64,000 nt of DNA from Brachionus manjavacas (taxonomy: Eukaryota > Rotifera > Eurotatoria > Ploima > Brachionidae), in the NCBI GenBank assembly GCA_019054805.1, contig JAHQIY010000004.1:7386501-7450500 (forward strand). The letters are read 5' to 3'. Each line of letters starts with the position of its first letter. Positions within the stretch are counted from its first letter, which is position 1. Positions 46,605 through 58,000 of the stretch are shown here, piece after piece. The notes under the pieces were generated by a model that had not been told where the DNA came from, searched no databases, and worked only from the letters and a program-made list of their open reading frames with translations. Position numbers and translations under genes: made by a program.

Positions 46605-49011
46605 ATTATTTAAGCCTGTTGATAAAATGAAAACTGTTATTTTTAGACAAACTATAAATTAAATGTTTAAATTAGGATATCTTTCGATTTGTCAAAATAT
46701 ATGAATAGTTATCTAAATTTTAATGAAATCTATTTAAAGTTAGTTTTCTCTTATGGCAAAATTAAAAAAAAATTGAATTGACATTTATTTTATTATTTTT
46801 AATAGTAGATTACAAAATTCCACTATTAATAAAAATTAAATCTTATTTTTGGCATAAATAACTTGACATTTATATTGAATTTTTTATTTAATGCATTTTA
46901 GCTTTAAATAAAATAAAATGACCTATCTATTTTTAAAAATGTAGCAAAAAAATTAAACTGTAATAATTTGTTTTAATCTATTAGTAGTTTGTCTATTCTA
47001 ACAACCTCACTTTCTTTTTATTCGAATTCAATCTATTTATCTTTACTCAAATTGTTTTAAAATTCTCGACTAAAGACATTAGTTTTTAATTTATGACCAA
47101 GGCTATTTATGACCAAAATCAATTTTTAGCTAAATTACATTAGATTATTTCATTTAATATTTAAAGAATCGTTTATAACTAAAACATAAAATGAAATCAG
47201 AAAAAATTGCTTAAATCAATTAAATTGACAGGTTTTAAGCCAGCAAAGTTAATCCAAATTTATTTATTTTTATAATAAAAAAAAGTGAACTCAACTACTC
47301 GTTCAAGATTTTGACTAGTTTTAGAAGGTTGTTTAGTAAACTCTAAACTAGATACAAAAATACCTGAATTTTTACTCTATCTAGTGCTTTAACAGGATCG
47401 ATGATTTCATTTCAATATATCTAGACATAACATTTTGAAGATTAGACAAAAATTTTAGCAAATGATTTCTAAAAATAAAATTGAATTAATTTAATTAAAC
47501 TCATTCGGCTTGACCATTTAGTCTCCGAAATTCAGAAAATAAAAATAAAAAAATGTCTTATAAAATGATAATTTATTTAAAAACTTTTATTACAAAATTT
47601 AATAAATAAATGTCTATTTATTTAACTGTTTAATTGTAAATTTGAACCGAAGTTGATGGTAAAGATTTTTGATCAACTTATTGGTTTTATTTTCGCTATT
47701 AAAGCAGAGCTTTTACTGGGGCTACTTCTTATGACTTCGATCCCAATAGCTTATCTTACTACTAATAGTACTACTACATTGAATTAACAACTTCGAATTT
47801 TGGAAAACTTTATAACCTTTTTGAAAGTTGTACGAATCTTTTTAATGGGCCATGTTTCTTTCACCATATTTAGTAGTCTTATAGCGTTGAATAAAATTCT
47901 AGATTTTAGTTGATGTTGCTTTCATTCCGACTTGGTTGAGTTTTTCAAAATTTTAATTTCTACCTTATATTTTTTTCTTTCTTTCCTAATCTTTTCAATA
48001 CTTAATTGTGTTACAATTTTTCATACTTTTTTAATTTTCTTTTATTTTTACTTTAAATTTTTATTTTTTCTTTAGTAGCAGAAAAAATAAATTTAGTATC
48101 AGCATAAAATATGAGTCTATAAGTCTTTTTACATGAAAATTCTAAAATTAAAAATTATATTTAAACAAACATTAAAAATTGTGTTTTATTGTTCTCAAAA
48201 CAAACTAAATGTTAAGGAATTGCATGTACGAAATAACTTAATGATATCCCAGAACCCTCTATAATTAGCTAGAGAATATAACCCAAAAGTCGATTTGACT
48301 CCGTGATATATTGAAAAACCTAAAATACCCTATTTTATCACTTCGAGTTAAGTTTTTCCGATCCTTAGATATTGGTCTTCAATTTCAACATACTTTTAAA
48401 AGTTTCCAACTATGCCTGTTATTTTCCTAAGGAACTGAATTTTCAAAAATTTTCAAATATTTTAATATTATGATATCTGTTTTAATATAATACTTTAAAA
48501 ATAAAAAAACCTTTTTTCTAATTTTTCTTTCTATTCAATTTATAGCGCTGGATCAAATTTATAATTCAAATTTTTTTAAAAAAATCTCAATCTTTTATGC
48601 CAGATTAAATTTAAAAAAGTTAATTTTGATGCAGACTTAATGATTAAAACACATTTTTAGATCATGCGGTTAAAGTTAAGAATGTTTTAACATTGAAGAG
48701 ATGGTGCTTGTTGCATGCATGCACCAAAGCTGTGTTTCGGTTCATGAAGCTGCAATATCGAACAAAGGGATACGGTACAATTACTTTTGAACATTTAAAT
48801 TTATTTTAACATTAAACCCATTTTTGTTTCGCTATCAAAATTTAAAATGCTTAATTTTGTCAGATTAAATTAATGAAAACGAACAATTTCTTTTTATATT
48901 TTTTTTAATTTGGAAAGGTTGGTTAATAATTCTTTTAAACATCAAAATATTTATTGTTTATAAATAAAAAGGTATAAAATTTAAATCAATTATCAAATTA
49001 ATCTAATTTTC
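46605..49011. other. intergenic AT-rich DNA with a possible LINE tail
   Basis: At about 47640-47795 a GC-richer block (CAGAGCTTTTACTGGGGCTA, CTTCGATCCCAATAGC) is followed by TTACTACTAATAGTACTACTAC, like the TAC tail of the LINE at 31.6 kb; it may be a 3' remnant of a related element. The SPICE1 polyadenylation signal is at 48950-48955 (minus strand). Nothing else was supportable. Confidence 0.4.
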
Positions 49012-51327
49012 TCATTTAATTCTTGGATCATTTCTAGTAGGAGTTATTTCCAATTTTTTTATCTCATTGATTTTTATCTTTGATAAATTAATTAATTATT
49101 GAAAATTTAAAAAAAATAAAAAATTTACTTGATTTAATTCAGGTGCTATGGGCGATAGACCAGGAGTATTAGTTCCATTTTCAGCTTCATAATTTAGGCT
49201 AAAGTGTTCAAAGTGCTTCATCAAAGCATTTTGAATATAATTGTTATCTTTTCTCGATTCCGAAGTTTTGCTCAATACCTCGAGTTCCTGTTTGGCCGAC
49301 TCTCTTTGCTTATTCAAAAAATTAATTTGCTCTTTTAACAATTGTTGCTCTTGTTTAACTCTTTCCAAGGCTTCTTGTTTATTTTTCTCATCAGGATCAT
49401 TACTTTCAATCGATTGATCAGACGATTGTGAATTTTTTCTTTCCAATTTGTGCATGTGTTCCTGCTGCAGTTGCTTCAGTCTTTCTTGCACTTGCATATT
49501 CTTATCCTTTAACATGTCCATTTGATTATTGAATTCTAAAGTCCTGTAAACTTGATTATCTACTTGATTACTGGCGTTTTGTGACTGAGAAGATGAAGGC
49601 CTATTAGCTGAATTTGATTTGGCCGCAAATTGTTCGTTCAAGAGCTCTGAACTATTCTGGTAATTAAAAGTGGCACTCTGAGGGCGATTATGTGCCTGAC
49701 GATTATAGACCAAATTTTGGAATTGAGCCACAGAAGTTGATTTTATCAAGTTGCTCGACGGAGCATCATATTGAAGCATAGCATTTAGTCTCTGTGAGAA
49801 TTTGTCTTCATGAGTCATTTGAGCCACTGGTTTGATGATATTCATCCCCTCATGGGGCTGACTGGTAAAGGCAGATGGTTTGGAATCAAATGGATGATTA
49901 TTGTGATTAAAATTATTTGTTTTAAATATTATTTTCAATTGATCCATTTCGGCAGCTAATTTTGCATTCTGAGCCATGAAGTTATTGACTATTTTTTCAT
50001 TTTGCTCTTTGACAATGAGAACTTCTGTAGTGAGTCCATCAATTAATTTTCGGTGAATATCCAACTGTTTGCTGCATTCTGTTTGCTTCAGTTTTTCATA
50101 GTTAAGTTCGATCACTGCATCCCTGAGATGATCTATTAAGTTGGACACCACTTGAATCAGCTGAATTGTGTAGCTTGATGAATTTCTGGAAAAGTTGAGA
50201 CCGCCTGACTTTTTGATGACACCATCAGCATTTTTTTGTTTTCCCACATGATTTTCAAATTCGCTCAGTTTATTTTCCAAATCGCTCAAGGCTCTTTTCA
50301 GCTCATCATTAAAATTTGACAAGGAACAACTTTGATTTTTGTTTTCCAGTGTCTCATCCATGGTTTTTTGCCTATCAGCAGGTTCGTTTATCTTTTTGTC
50401 ACAATTCTGAGCCAAATTATCAATTACTTGCTGCAAATCTCTTAAATTGATGTTGTTTGACTTTATTTTAAACGCTAAATCATTTAGTTCAGCATCAAAA
50501 TCTGACTTTTGGGTGTCTGATTCATTTAGGTTTTTGCACTTTATTTGAAAAACCCCTGGCTTCTTCTCACTTGCTTTTGGATTGTTAAATGGAAGATTAG
50601 ATCTGAAATGACAATATTAAATAATGAAAAAATAAAAATATTAGATTTTTACTCATTTAAATCTGTTACATTAGGAGCCAGAGTTAAATTAATTCTCGGC
50701 TGTTTCTTAAAAAAATTAAAATTAGCTTATTCTGTTACTTTTATTTCAAATTACTTTAGATAAATTTTTTAAATTCGCTGGATTGGAATCATCGTCGAAA
50801 AAATCTCTCACAACTTTCAAGGTTGAATCAGACTTGACTATCAAATTTTTTATTTGCTCATCATCGTATAAAATTTCTTTTAATAAGGCCAATTTTGACT
50901 GAGTATCAGTCGGTTGATTATTTTTATCTAAACAATTAAATTTATGTGAAATATTGACTAACTTTTGGATTCAAATTACTTTTAAGAATTTCCTTTTTTT
51001 GATTTTCAAATTTTACATGATCTATATTTTTAGATTTAGTAATTGCTTTTCTCCTTTCCTTTGAATAAAAGTAAATAAAAAATTTATAAATTTTTTTTTA
51101 AAAGTGACTAACCAACTCCTCACTTGTCGCTTTGTGCTGGCTCATATCTGTTTTATTCGACTAAAATTAAAAATTAGAAAAAAAAAAAACTAATTCATTT
51201 TGGTATTTACATCCCATGCTGGTTTGGTTCGAGTTATCTTTTTTGCCGAGTTTTGTGACTTGGCATTTCCGACACTTGATCTATTATTTGAACTAGTCGA
51301 TGTAGTTCGAGCTCGAGAATTCAACAT
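49012..51327 (-). CDS. SPICE1: spindle and centriole-associated protein 1 homologue
   Basis: Seven exons: 51327-51211, 51160-51113, 51058-50980, 50927-50755, 50705-50653, 50602-49129, 49077-49012; 669 residues, all junctions in frame. The N-terminus has KPAWD, then HKATSEELERRKAITKSKN and LLKEILYDDEQIKNLIVKSD. These parallel the SPICE1 segments EWDNTVTDLTVHRATPEDL, RRHEIHKSKN and MKEILSDQYQMQDVLEKSD. The large exon 6 holds several coiled coils (for example DLENKLSEFENHV, KEQNEKIVNNFM, LERVKQEQQLLKEQINFLNK) separated by Asn/Gln/Ser-rich linkers. SPICE1 acts at centrioles and the spindle in duplication and chromosome alignment. The rest of the protein is only loosely conserved in the family, so the name rests on the N-terminal 120 residues and overall architecture. 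Confidence 0.85.
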
Positions 51328-51913
51328 TTTTTCAAACTTTGTTTTGAAAAAAAATAATTCCCTCTAATGCCGTCTGAACAAATTTATCGACCGATAATTA
51401 ATTTTTTTTCAAATTTCCTTTGTAAACCTTCAACTTTTAATTTGAATTAATTATTTTCCATGGCTATATTCAAAATTTCTCAAACGTGCATCTTTATATT
51501 AATTTGTAACATCTAAAAGGACATTTTTTCAAGTCTTTTGCTAATTTGCATAGAAACCATTATTTTGAAACAAAATTTCCTTCTGGCATTTAAATGAACT
51601 CGAAAGTTTTTTTGGCCAAATTAATTTTCAAAATTTAAGGTTAATACTATTTTGAAATTTTTTTTTAAACTCATTTATTAATTATTAAAATATTTCAATA
51701 GTTTGTTTTTGTTGAAGGCATTTTATTAAAATTTTAAATTTTAAGGGTTGAAAAAAAATTACAAAACCAAAATAATATTTAAAACAATTTTACAAAAAAA
51801 TTGATCGGAATAAATTTTTGTCAAAAACAACTAGATTTTTTTCTAAAAATTAAATTACATCATTTAGAATGCTAGGAGCAATGCTTAGGATTTTGATAAT
51901 TTTAATTCATACT
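51328..51913. other. intergenic region upstream of SPICE1
   Basis: AT-rich; contains the SPICE1 promoter side and the 3' flank of the secreted-peptide gene. No motif can be singled out. Confidence 0.45.
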
Positions 51914-52321
51914 TTATCCAGTTCTGATAACTGGTATTTTGCTATAGCGACTGGTGTACATGTTTCTTTTGAACCAGTCGAAGCGTTTCATAAAATTTTG
52001 TCTCTCATTGAAATTTTCGTTAGTTTCCATCTCGGAACTGGTCTCTTTGGGTACCAAATTGTTTAGTTTAGCTTTGTTTTTCAAAATTTCTCTATGAAAA
52101 TCCGGAATGTCCAACTCTGAATCTAAGTTTTCAGCAATAGTATTTATTAGATAGTATTGGTTCTCAATATCTTTTTTGATGCTTCGAATTAAACTCAATT
52201 TTTCATCTAAAACTTTGTTATTGATTCCATCATTTAAAGCCATGTCTTCTCTACATTCAGACAATGCGATACAGCAAACTAGTCCTAATAAGGCGACTAT
52301 TTTTTCTATTTTTCGACTCAT
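51914..52321 (-). CDS. candidate neuropeptide precursor
   Basis: A single exon of 135 residues. The N-terminus is a signal peptide (basic MSRKIEK, core IVALLGLVCCIALS, cleavage probably near SEC/RED). A spacer of about 85 acidic, helical residues follows. The C-terminus has two dibasic sites in MKRFDWFKRNMY and ends YSKIPVIRTG followed directly by the stop. A terminal Gly after a mature peptide is the donor for C-terminal amidation, so processing would yield FDWF and a roughly 15-residue peptide ending in Arg-Thr-amide. No known family was matched. A non-peptide secreted protein is the alternative. Confidence 0.6.
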   Translation of the reverse strand: MSRKIEKIVALLGLVCCIALSECREDMALNDGINNKVLDEKLSLIRSIKKDIENQYYLINTIAENLDSELDIPDFHREILKNKAKLNNLVPKETSSEMETNENFNERQNFMKRFDWFKRNMYTSRYSKIPVIRTG

Positions 52322-53439
52322 TCTGTTTTTTGTTTTTATTCAAAATAGTCTTAACTGGTGAAATAGTTGGTATTTTATAAGACTGTGTAATTGAATTAGA
52401 TAGAAGGATATTAATTATGAAATCTGCCTGAAATCATTCATGCAAATTAATTTTTTATTAAATTTAATTTGAGTCATACAATAACATAGTAAAATACTAT
52501 TTTCTCAAATCCTTACCCACATTTTATCTTGAGATTTAAACATTTTTTTTATTAAATTACGGCAAGCTTTATTCTACAATCAAAAATTATTCAACTCAAA
52601 ATTTTTTTATTTATAAACGAGAAATAAAAAATAATTCAATTTTGGAAATTACGTTGACGTTTGATCTTCAGTTCTATGAAAAAATTGAAAGCTTTATTCT
52701 TCAAGATTCAATAAGATATTTCATAAATTTTTTTTGAATCAAAAATATACTTTCTTGCTGATATTACAGATCATCCATGAATTGAACCAAAATAGTTTTT
52801 GAACACCGTAGAGAGTACTTTATACAAAAATAATTTCCTATCAAATATTAAAATCTATTTGTTCTTTTTCAATGATTTTACAATAAATTAATTTTTTTAA
52901 TTATTTTGCTATATTTTATAAGATATTTTAAATTAATTGAGTTTAAAAGAATTATTTGATTTTTTAGCATTTTTTAAATTTTACAAAAAAATTGGCAATT
53001 AAGATTCGCAAAATTTTTTTCATTTTCCAATCGCACTTTATTCTGATATCTGGTATTTATAAGAACCAAGAAAGACAAACACATGAAATAAGTTATCATG
53101 CCATTGAATTGATTGTTTCCTCAAGGTTATGCTATTTGATGGTTCAAATTGAAAAGAGATTCTGTGTTCGATCCAAATTATGCTAAATTTTGTTTGTTTA
53201 TATTGAAAACAGCTTATGTGCGCTTTTAGCCTTTTTTTCAACTTGTGTTCCATCATCAGACGATCAAGTCAAGAATTGGTGCAATCAGAGTTTTATAAAA
53301 ATCATTAGTCCATCAAGTCATGGCTTGTTGGAAAAAATCAAAAGAGTCCAAGTCATGACTTAGAGAATTATAATAATTATTAACAATAAGGTAATAGAGT
53401 AACAATGATTATCAGTCATCCTTAAAAGGAGCGCAAGGA
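52322..53439. other. intergenic AT-rich DNA
   Basis: Overlapping ORFs of 64 and 72 codons at 52992-53256 on opposite strands have no domain and are probably chance. No RNA gene was seen. Confidence 0.45.
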
Positions 53440-53960
53440 TTAGTTACGCTTTTGTTTCCTAGAAAATCTTTTCATAGCAAAAAATAAATGTCTAGTTGCT
53501 TGTTCAACCACTTCTTTTGGCAACTTGTTTCACTCATTTGCTACTTGATTTGTAGAGAAGTTCAATCTTGTGTTGCGATTTTTAAAACATTTTTCAAAAG
53601 CATAACTGTGAGCTCTTGATCAAAAATCTTCCGATATTTGAGCCATGGGTTAATATCATCCAACTGTTTCAAAGTTTTTTATAATTTAATTGTTTAGTTA
53701 AATCACTTCTTTTTCTTATTTTTTTGAGCAAAGTAAGTTTTGAATGCTTCCATGTCCTAATGTTTAAATGTCCGTTTGAAAAGACAGAAGGTTTGATTAA
53801 CTTTCTTTATAATTGCGACAATAAAAGCTAAATTTTTCAAATTTTTACTGAAAATTACTCCAAGATATTTTTCTTGAGATGACTCAGTTAGTTTCTTTCC
53901 AAAATTTCCCAAGAAATAATTGCTTTTTAATTTTTGAACCATAGTGAATAACTACACATT
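53440..53960 (-). pseudogene. LINE RT C-terminal remnant
   Basis: On the minus strand ESSQEKYLGVIFSKNLK and VNQTFCLFKRTFKH match the EKDLGVxxSxxLK and LGxIKRTFxH segments of CR1/L2-like LINEs; downstream, with frameshifts, FSTNQVANE, a stop in place of Trp, then NKLPKEVVEQA corresponds to RVVNxWNxLPxEVVxA. It is 5'-truncated and decayed. Confidence 0.8.
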
Positions 53961-54791
53961 TATTAGGATAGTTTTAATAAAACCTAACAAGTGTAATATT
54001 CCGAAAATTGCATTCAAAGTTAATAGGAAACTAAAATCTAAAATTTGAAATTGAGTCAAAAAGCTTTAATGAAATAAATTTGGAAAATTTTTAGAAAAAT
54101 ATGGTCTTAATTCAATCCAGCATAGAATTTTTGAAAGAATGATAACTTATTCTACTAGTATCTTTTTTATAACAACTCACCCTTAAATTAAAAAGTAAAA
54201 CCAAAAAAAAATGACTCAAGAAATTTGATATACAATTTAAGGAACAGCAATAAATTAATTGAACAAATGGCAAAATAGAAAAGTAGAGAAAAAACTTTCT
54301 AATATTCAAGATTAATAAATCGCTTTGTAATCAAAAGATAAATTTTGAAGTTTTCGACATTCAAGATTTCTAATTTCAATAACACTTATTAAATAATTAA
54401 GAAGAATTTTTATTTTTAAAGCCTTTGTGGATAAATTTGAATTATTTAACTTGAAAACCTTAATCAATTGTTTCAAATAACTATGTAATCAAAAAATTTT
54501 TGTTTTATTTTTGTACATTTTAATATTTTAATTTTAATTAAATACATTTATATATAAATTAATTGCAACTTTAAAAATTAAAACTAATTTCTTAAAAATA
54601 TCTTGTTAACAAAATAAATATAATTCATATTCATGTAAATCATTGCAAAATATTTAATATTTTGTTTATAATTACCTTTAAAAAAAAAACGGAAAATTTA
54701 ATAAATTATCCTTTTGAATACCATTTTTTCGTATATCACTAAAAGTTTTAGTCTACCCATGATTTTGTTTATTAACAAATTCATTTCGAAA
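53961..54791. other. intergenic AT-rich DNA
   Basis: No supportable feature; the ORF at 54112-54309 is hydrophobic low-complexity and probably chance. Confidence 0.45.
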
Positions 54792-55051
54792 TCACATCCT
54801 CTTTTTAGTAAGCTGATACGATTTAGGGACTGACTGGTTTATGTTTAAAGCCTCTTCTGGATTACCAGGCATTGCAACCGAGTGAGATGAATTTGAATTA
54901 ATAGAGTGAACTGCATATGGAATGGCTTCTGCATCGTTTAAAGATTTATTACCGGTTGACGCGTTTTGACTGACTCTTTTCGTCTTTTGATATTTCTGAT
55001 TTGGAAATTTGATATTTAAATTATCTGAAGTTTGCTTCTTATTTCTATCAT
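54792..55051 (-). CDS. orphan terminal exon, unknown gene
   Basis: After an acceptor TTTATGCAG, 86 codons are open in one frame to a TGA. They begin DDRNKKQTSDNLNIKFPNQK, continue with AEAIPYAVHSINSNSSHSVA and end SYQLTKKRM. The composition (Ser, Asn, Lys, Pro, Gln) is that of a disordered protein tail and the DNA is clearly less A/T-biased than the flanks, which supports coding. The exon needs a preceding exon of phase 1. The ORF at 55274-55092 was tested as that exon and does not supply a donor of the right phase. Confidence 0.45.
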
Positions 55052-58000
55052 CTGCATAAAAGTTTTCAGTATATTTTAAATTTGAATTTTTTTAAATAGA
55101 GAAAGAAAGATTATTTGAGGCATTAAAAAAAATGTGAATAAATAAATTAGTAAATTGATAGATTAATTTTGTGTTGAGGATTTGTTGAATTTTTTTAACA
55201 TTTATGCTAAAAAGTTTTTCAAATTGTATTTCTTTTTTTTGTGTTGAAAAGTTTTTGAATGAGTAGACTTTCATTTATTGGGTTGAGGGAGACACAAACT
55301 TCAACTTTGTAGTAAAAAAAGTCATTTTCAAGTCAAAATTTTTTTTTAAAGTCAAAGTCAATGCTTAATATTAATACCTTTTTATAGAATTTAATTAGAC
55401 ACTCTTATAAAAAATAAACATTTTCAACAGTGAAAATATTTCGAACAAAAAAAAAACAGAATTAAGAAAAATTTCAAAATTCGAAAATGACTTATAATGA
55501 ATTGGATTTTCCTACAAAACTAGATGCAATGTTATAATTCTCTCCTTAAGCTTTATATTCAATATATTAAGTGTTCATTCATTGAAAATAATTGAATGAT
55601 CTGGAAAACAGTGGTTATTTTTGAACAAAACAAATTATTCGACTCATTAGAGCTCTATCTTTAAAATTTTAACTTTTTACTATTTAAAATTTATTTTTTT
55701 GTTTAAAAACAATTTTAACACTTTGTTTTGTTGGTTACAGAACTTCTCAAAAATAAACTTTTAAATATCTAATGGAAATATTTATTAATTTTTAATCTAA
55801 TCGTATTATTGAAGTAGTCAAAAGTAAGATAAAAAGTTATGATCTGAATAGTAATATTCAATTGATATTCTTGAATGTGTTAATTTTAGAGTATCTCAAA
55901 ATTTTAGCTAATATTATCAAACAATATTTTTTTTTATATCGTTTAAATATTTGAATAAGTTAGTATCACTTGATAAGACATTGAAATATTGTAATCTCTT
56001 TATCAAAAAAATTTATTAAAAATCTCGCTTTATTGTCAAATGAAGAAAGATAAATAGCACGATTTACAAAACAAATAAATACCAAAAAAACAACTTCCGA
56101 TCAATTGTATGGAAAATTGAAATTTCCCGTTTTCTTTAATTAAAATTCTTTAAATTGTACTTTCTGTGTCCTCGTAGTTTGAACTTGATGAGCTGAATAT
56201 AAAATCGATATTTGGGCTGAAAAGGCTAATCAAATTTGTTTGATCAATTTAATTAGGCCTTTACTGTTGCTTTTCAAGGGCTTTATTGGAATTTTCTCAA
56301 GTGCAGAAATCAGTATAATTTAAATATGAATAGGACACTTTCACAATCACCTAAATATTCGAGCATAAATTGGAATAAAGAGTTTTTTTATTTTAAAGTA
56401 GTTTTGAAAGCAGAGCAAGCATTGGTGATCAAACACAAAAAAGCTTCGCATGATAAAGATTCAAATCTAATTAAATAACCTATTTTTTTTAAATTAAAAA
56501 AAAAGACACAGCTATTGATAAACAAAAATGACTTTTAGTCTTGATTGACATTTTTTCTTCTAATTATTCTCTCATTAGGCGTAAAAGTAAATAGAAAAGC
56601 ATGCTATCATCTACTATTTGGCCTGTGAATGAAATTTTAATAAGATTTTTTGAAATTAAAAATTGCAGGTTATATTTATTTTCTTTTGTGAACAAATATT
56701 AAATATTTAAATTTGTTTTTCAAAGTAAACCTTTAAAGTTTAAGTGGCATAATTCACAATTCGCAGTCTTAAATGTCGTTTAACTAGTTCAGTTTTCAAG
56801 TTGTTTCTAAAAAACCTTGTTAAGCGCAATTTTTAGTAAAAAAAAAGGAAATTAAGCAACAAAAATAGATTTTAATTGGGAAAATTAATTTTGAAAAATA
56901 TTACAAAAATAGAAATTTTATTCAGTATTTATCAAGAGAGAAAAAATTTTCAATAATTTCTCTTTTAGATAAGGCGGACATAAACTCTTGAGCTTGGTTC
57001 AATTAGTCATCATTATTTTGTAATTTTTTCTAATGGATTGAACGATAGTTTTTTATTAAAATATAAATCGAGAAAATTGATTGAATTCGTGCGCATTTTC
57101 ATGAACTATTTTAGGATAAAAAATTTTTTCAGAAGAGAAAAGTTGATCTAAAAAAGATTCGATTTTAATTTTGTCATAGCAGAAATTAAGAGGAAAAAAT
57201 ACTTGAAGCGTTAAATTTTTTTATTATTTTAAGTCAGCTTTATTGTTTTGAATATTAAATAGCTCATAAAAAGATAGGAAGGGCACCACTTTGGATTTAT
57301 TGAATTTAAAAGGCATTCACTTTTTAATGAAACTTCAATTTCAGGAGCCTGAGGAAAAAAGCTGCTCCTACAAAATTGACCTCTTAATAAGCAATCTAGT
57401 TCTATTTAGATGGTATCTTTAGGCTCCAGATTAGACAATATTGGGTTATTGCGCAATTTTCGATATTAGAGAAATTGAATAACAATTACCGGGAACAATT
57501 CTTAACTAAATATTAATCTCTGGTATCTAGTTGTAATCAAATGATAAACTATTAGTTAAAATTGAAAGTAATTTTATCTTTATTTTTTCATCTTTAAAAT
57601 TATAAAATAACAATTTAGCAGCACAATATCGACCGCAAATTCTCTAATAAAAATTCAGTCCAAAGATGCATGTTTGGCTTTAAAATTTTATTTTATCAAG
57701 AGATTTAAGTTAATCTAGAATATTTAGGCTTAAATAGAGGAAGCTTAAAGAAATATTTTAATTAGAATTTTTTCTGATAATTTCTTTTTTTAAGATAAAC
57801 AATTAATTGAGTTTTTTTTTTTAAATAGAAAAAATACTATTTTAGTATTGATTAGCTCCGGATAAAGTTTTTTTTTTAATTGCGGCTAGTGCCTGGAATG
57901 TCTACAGACCAACATTCCATTTAAAGTGCTCAAACATTGAAAGATGTCTTTATTTTAATGCTTGCCGAATTATTTTCTGCAGGTCAAAATAATTCGATTA

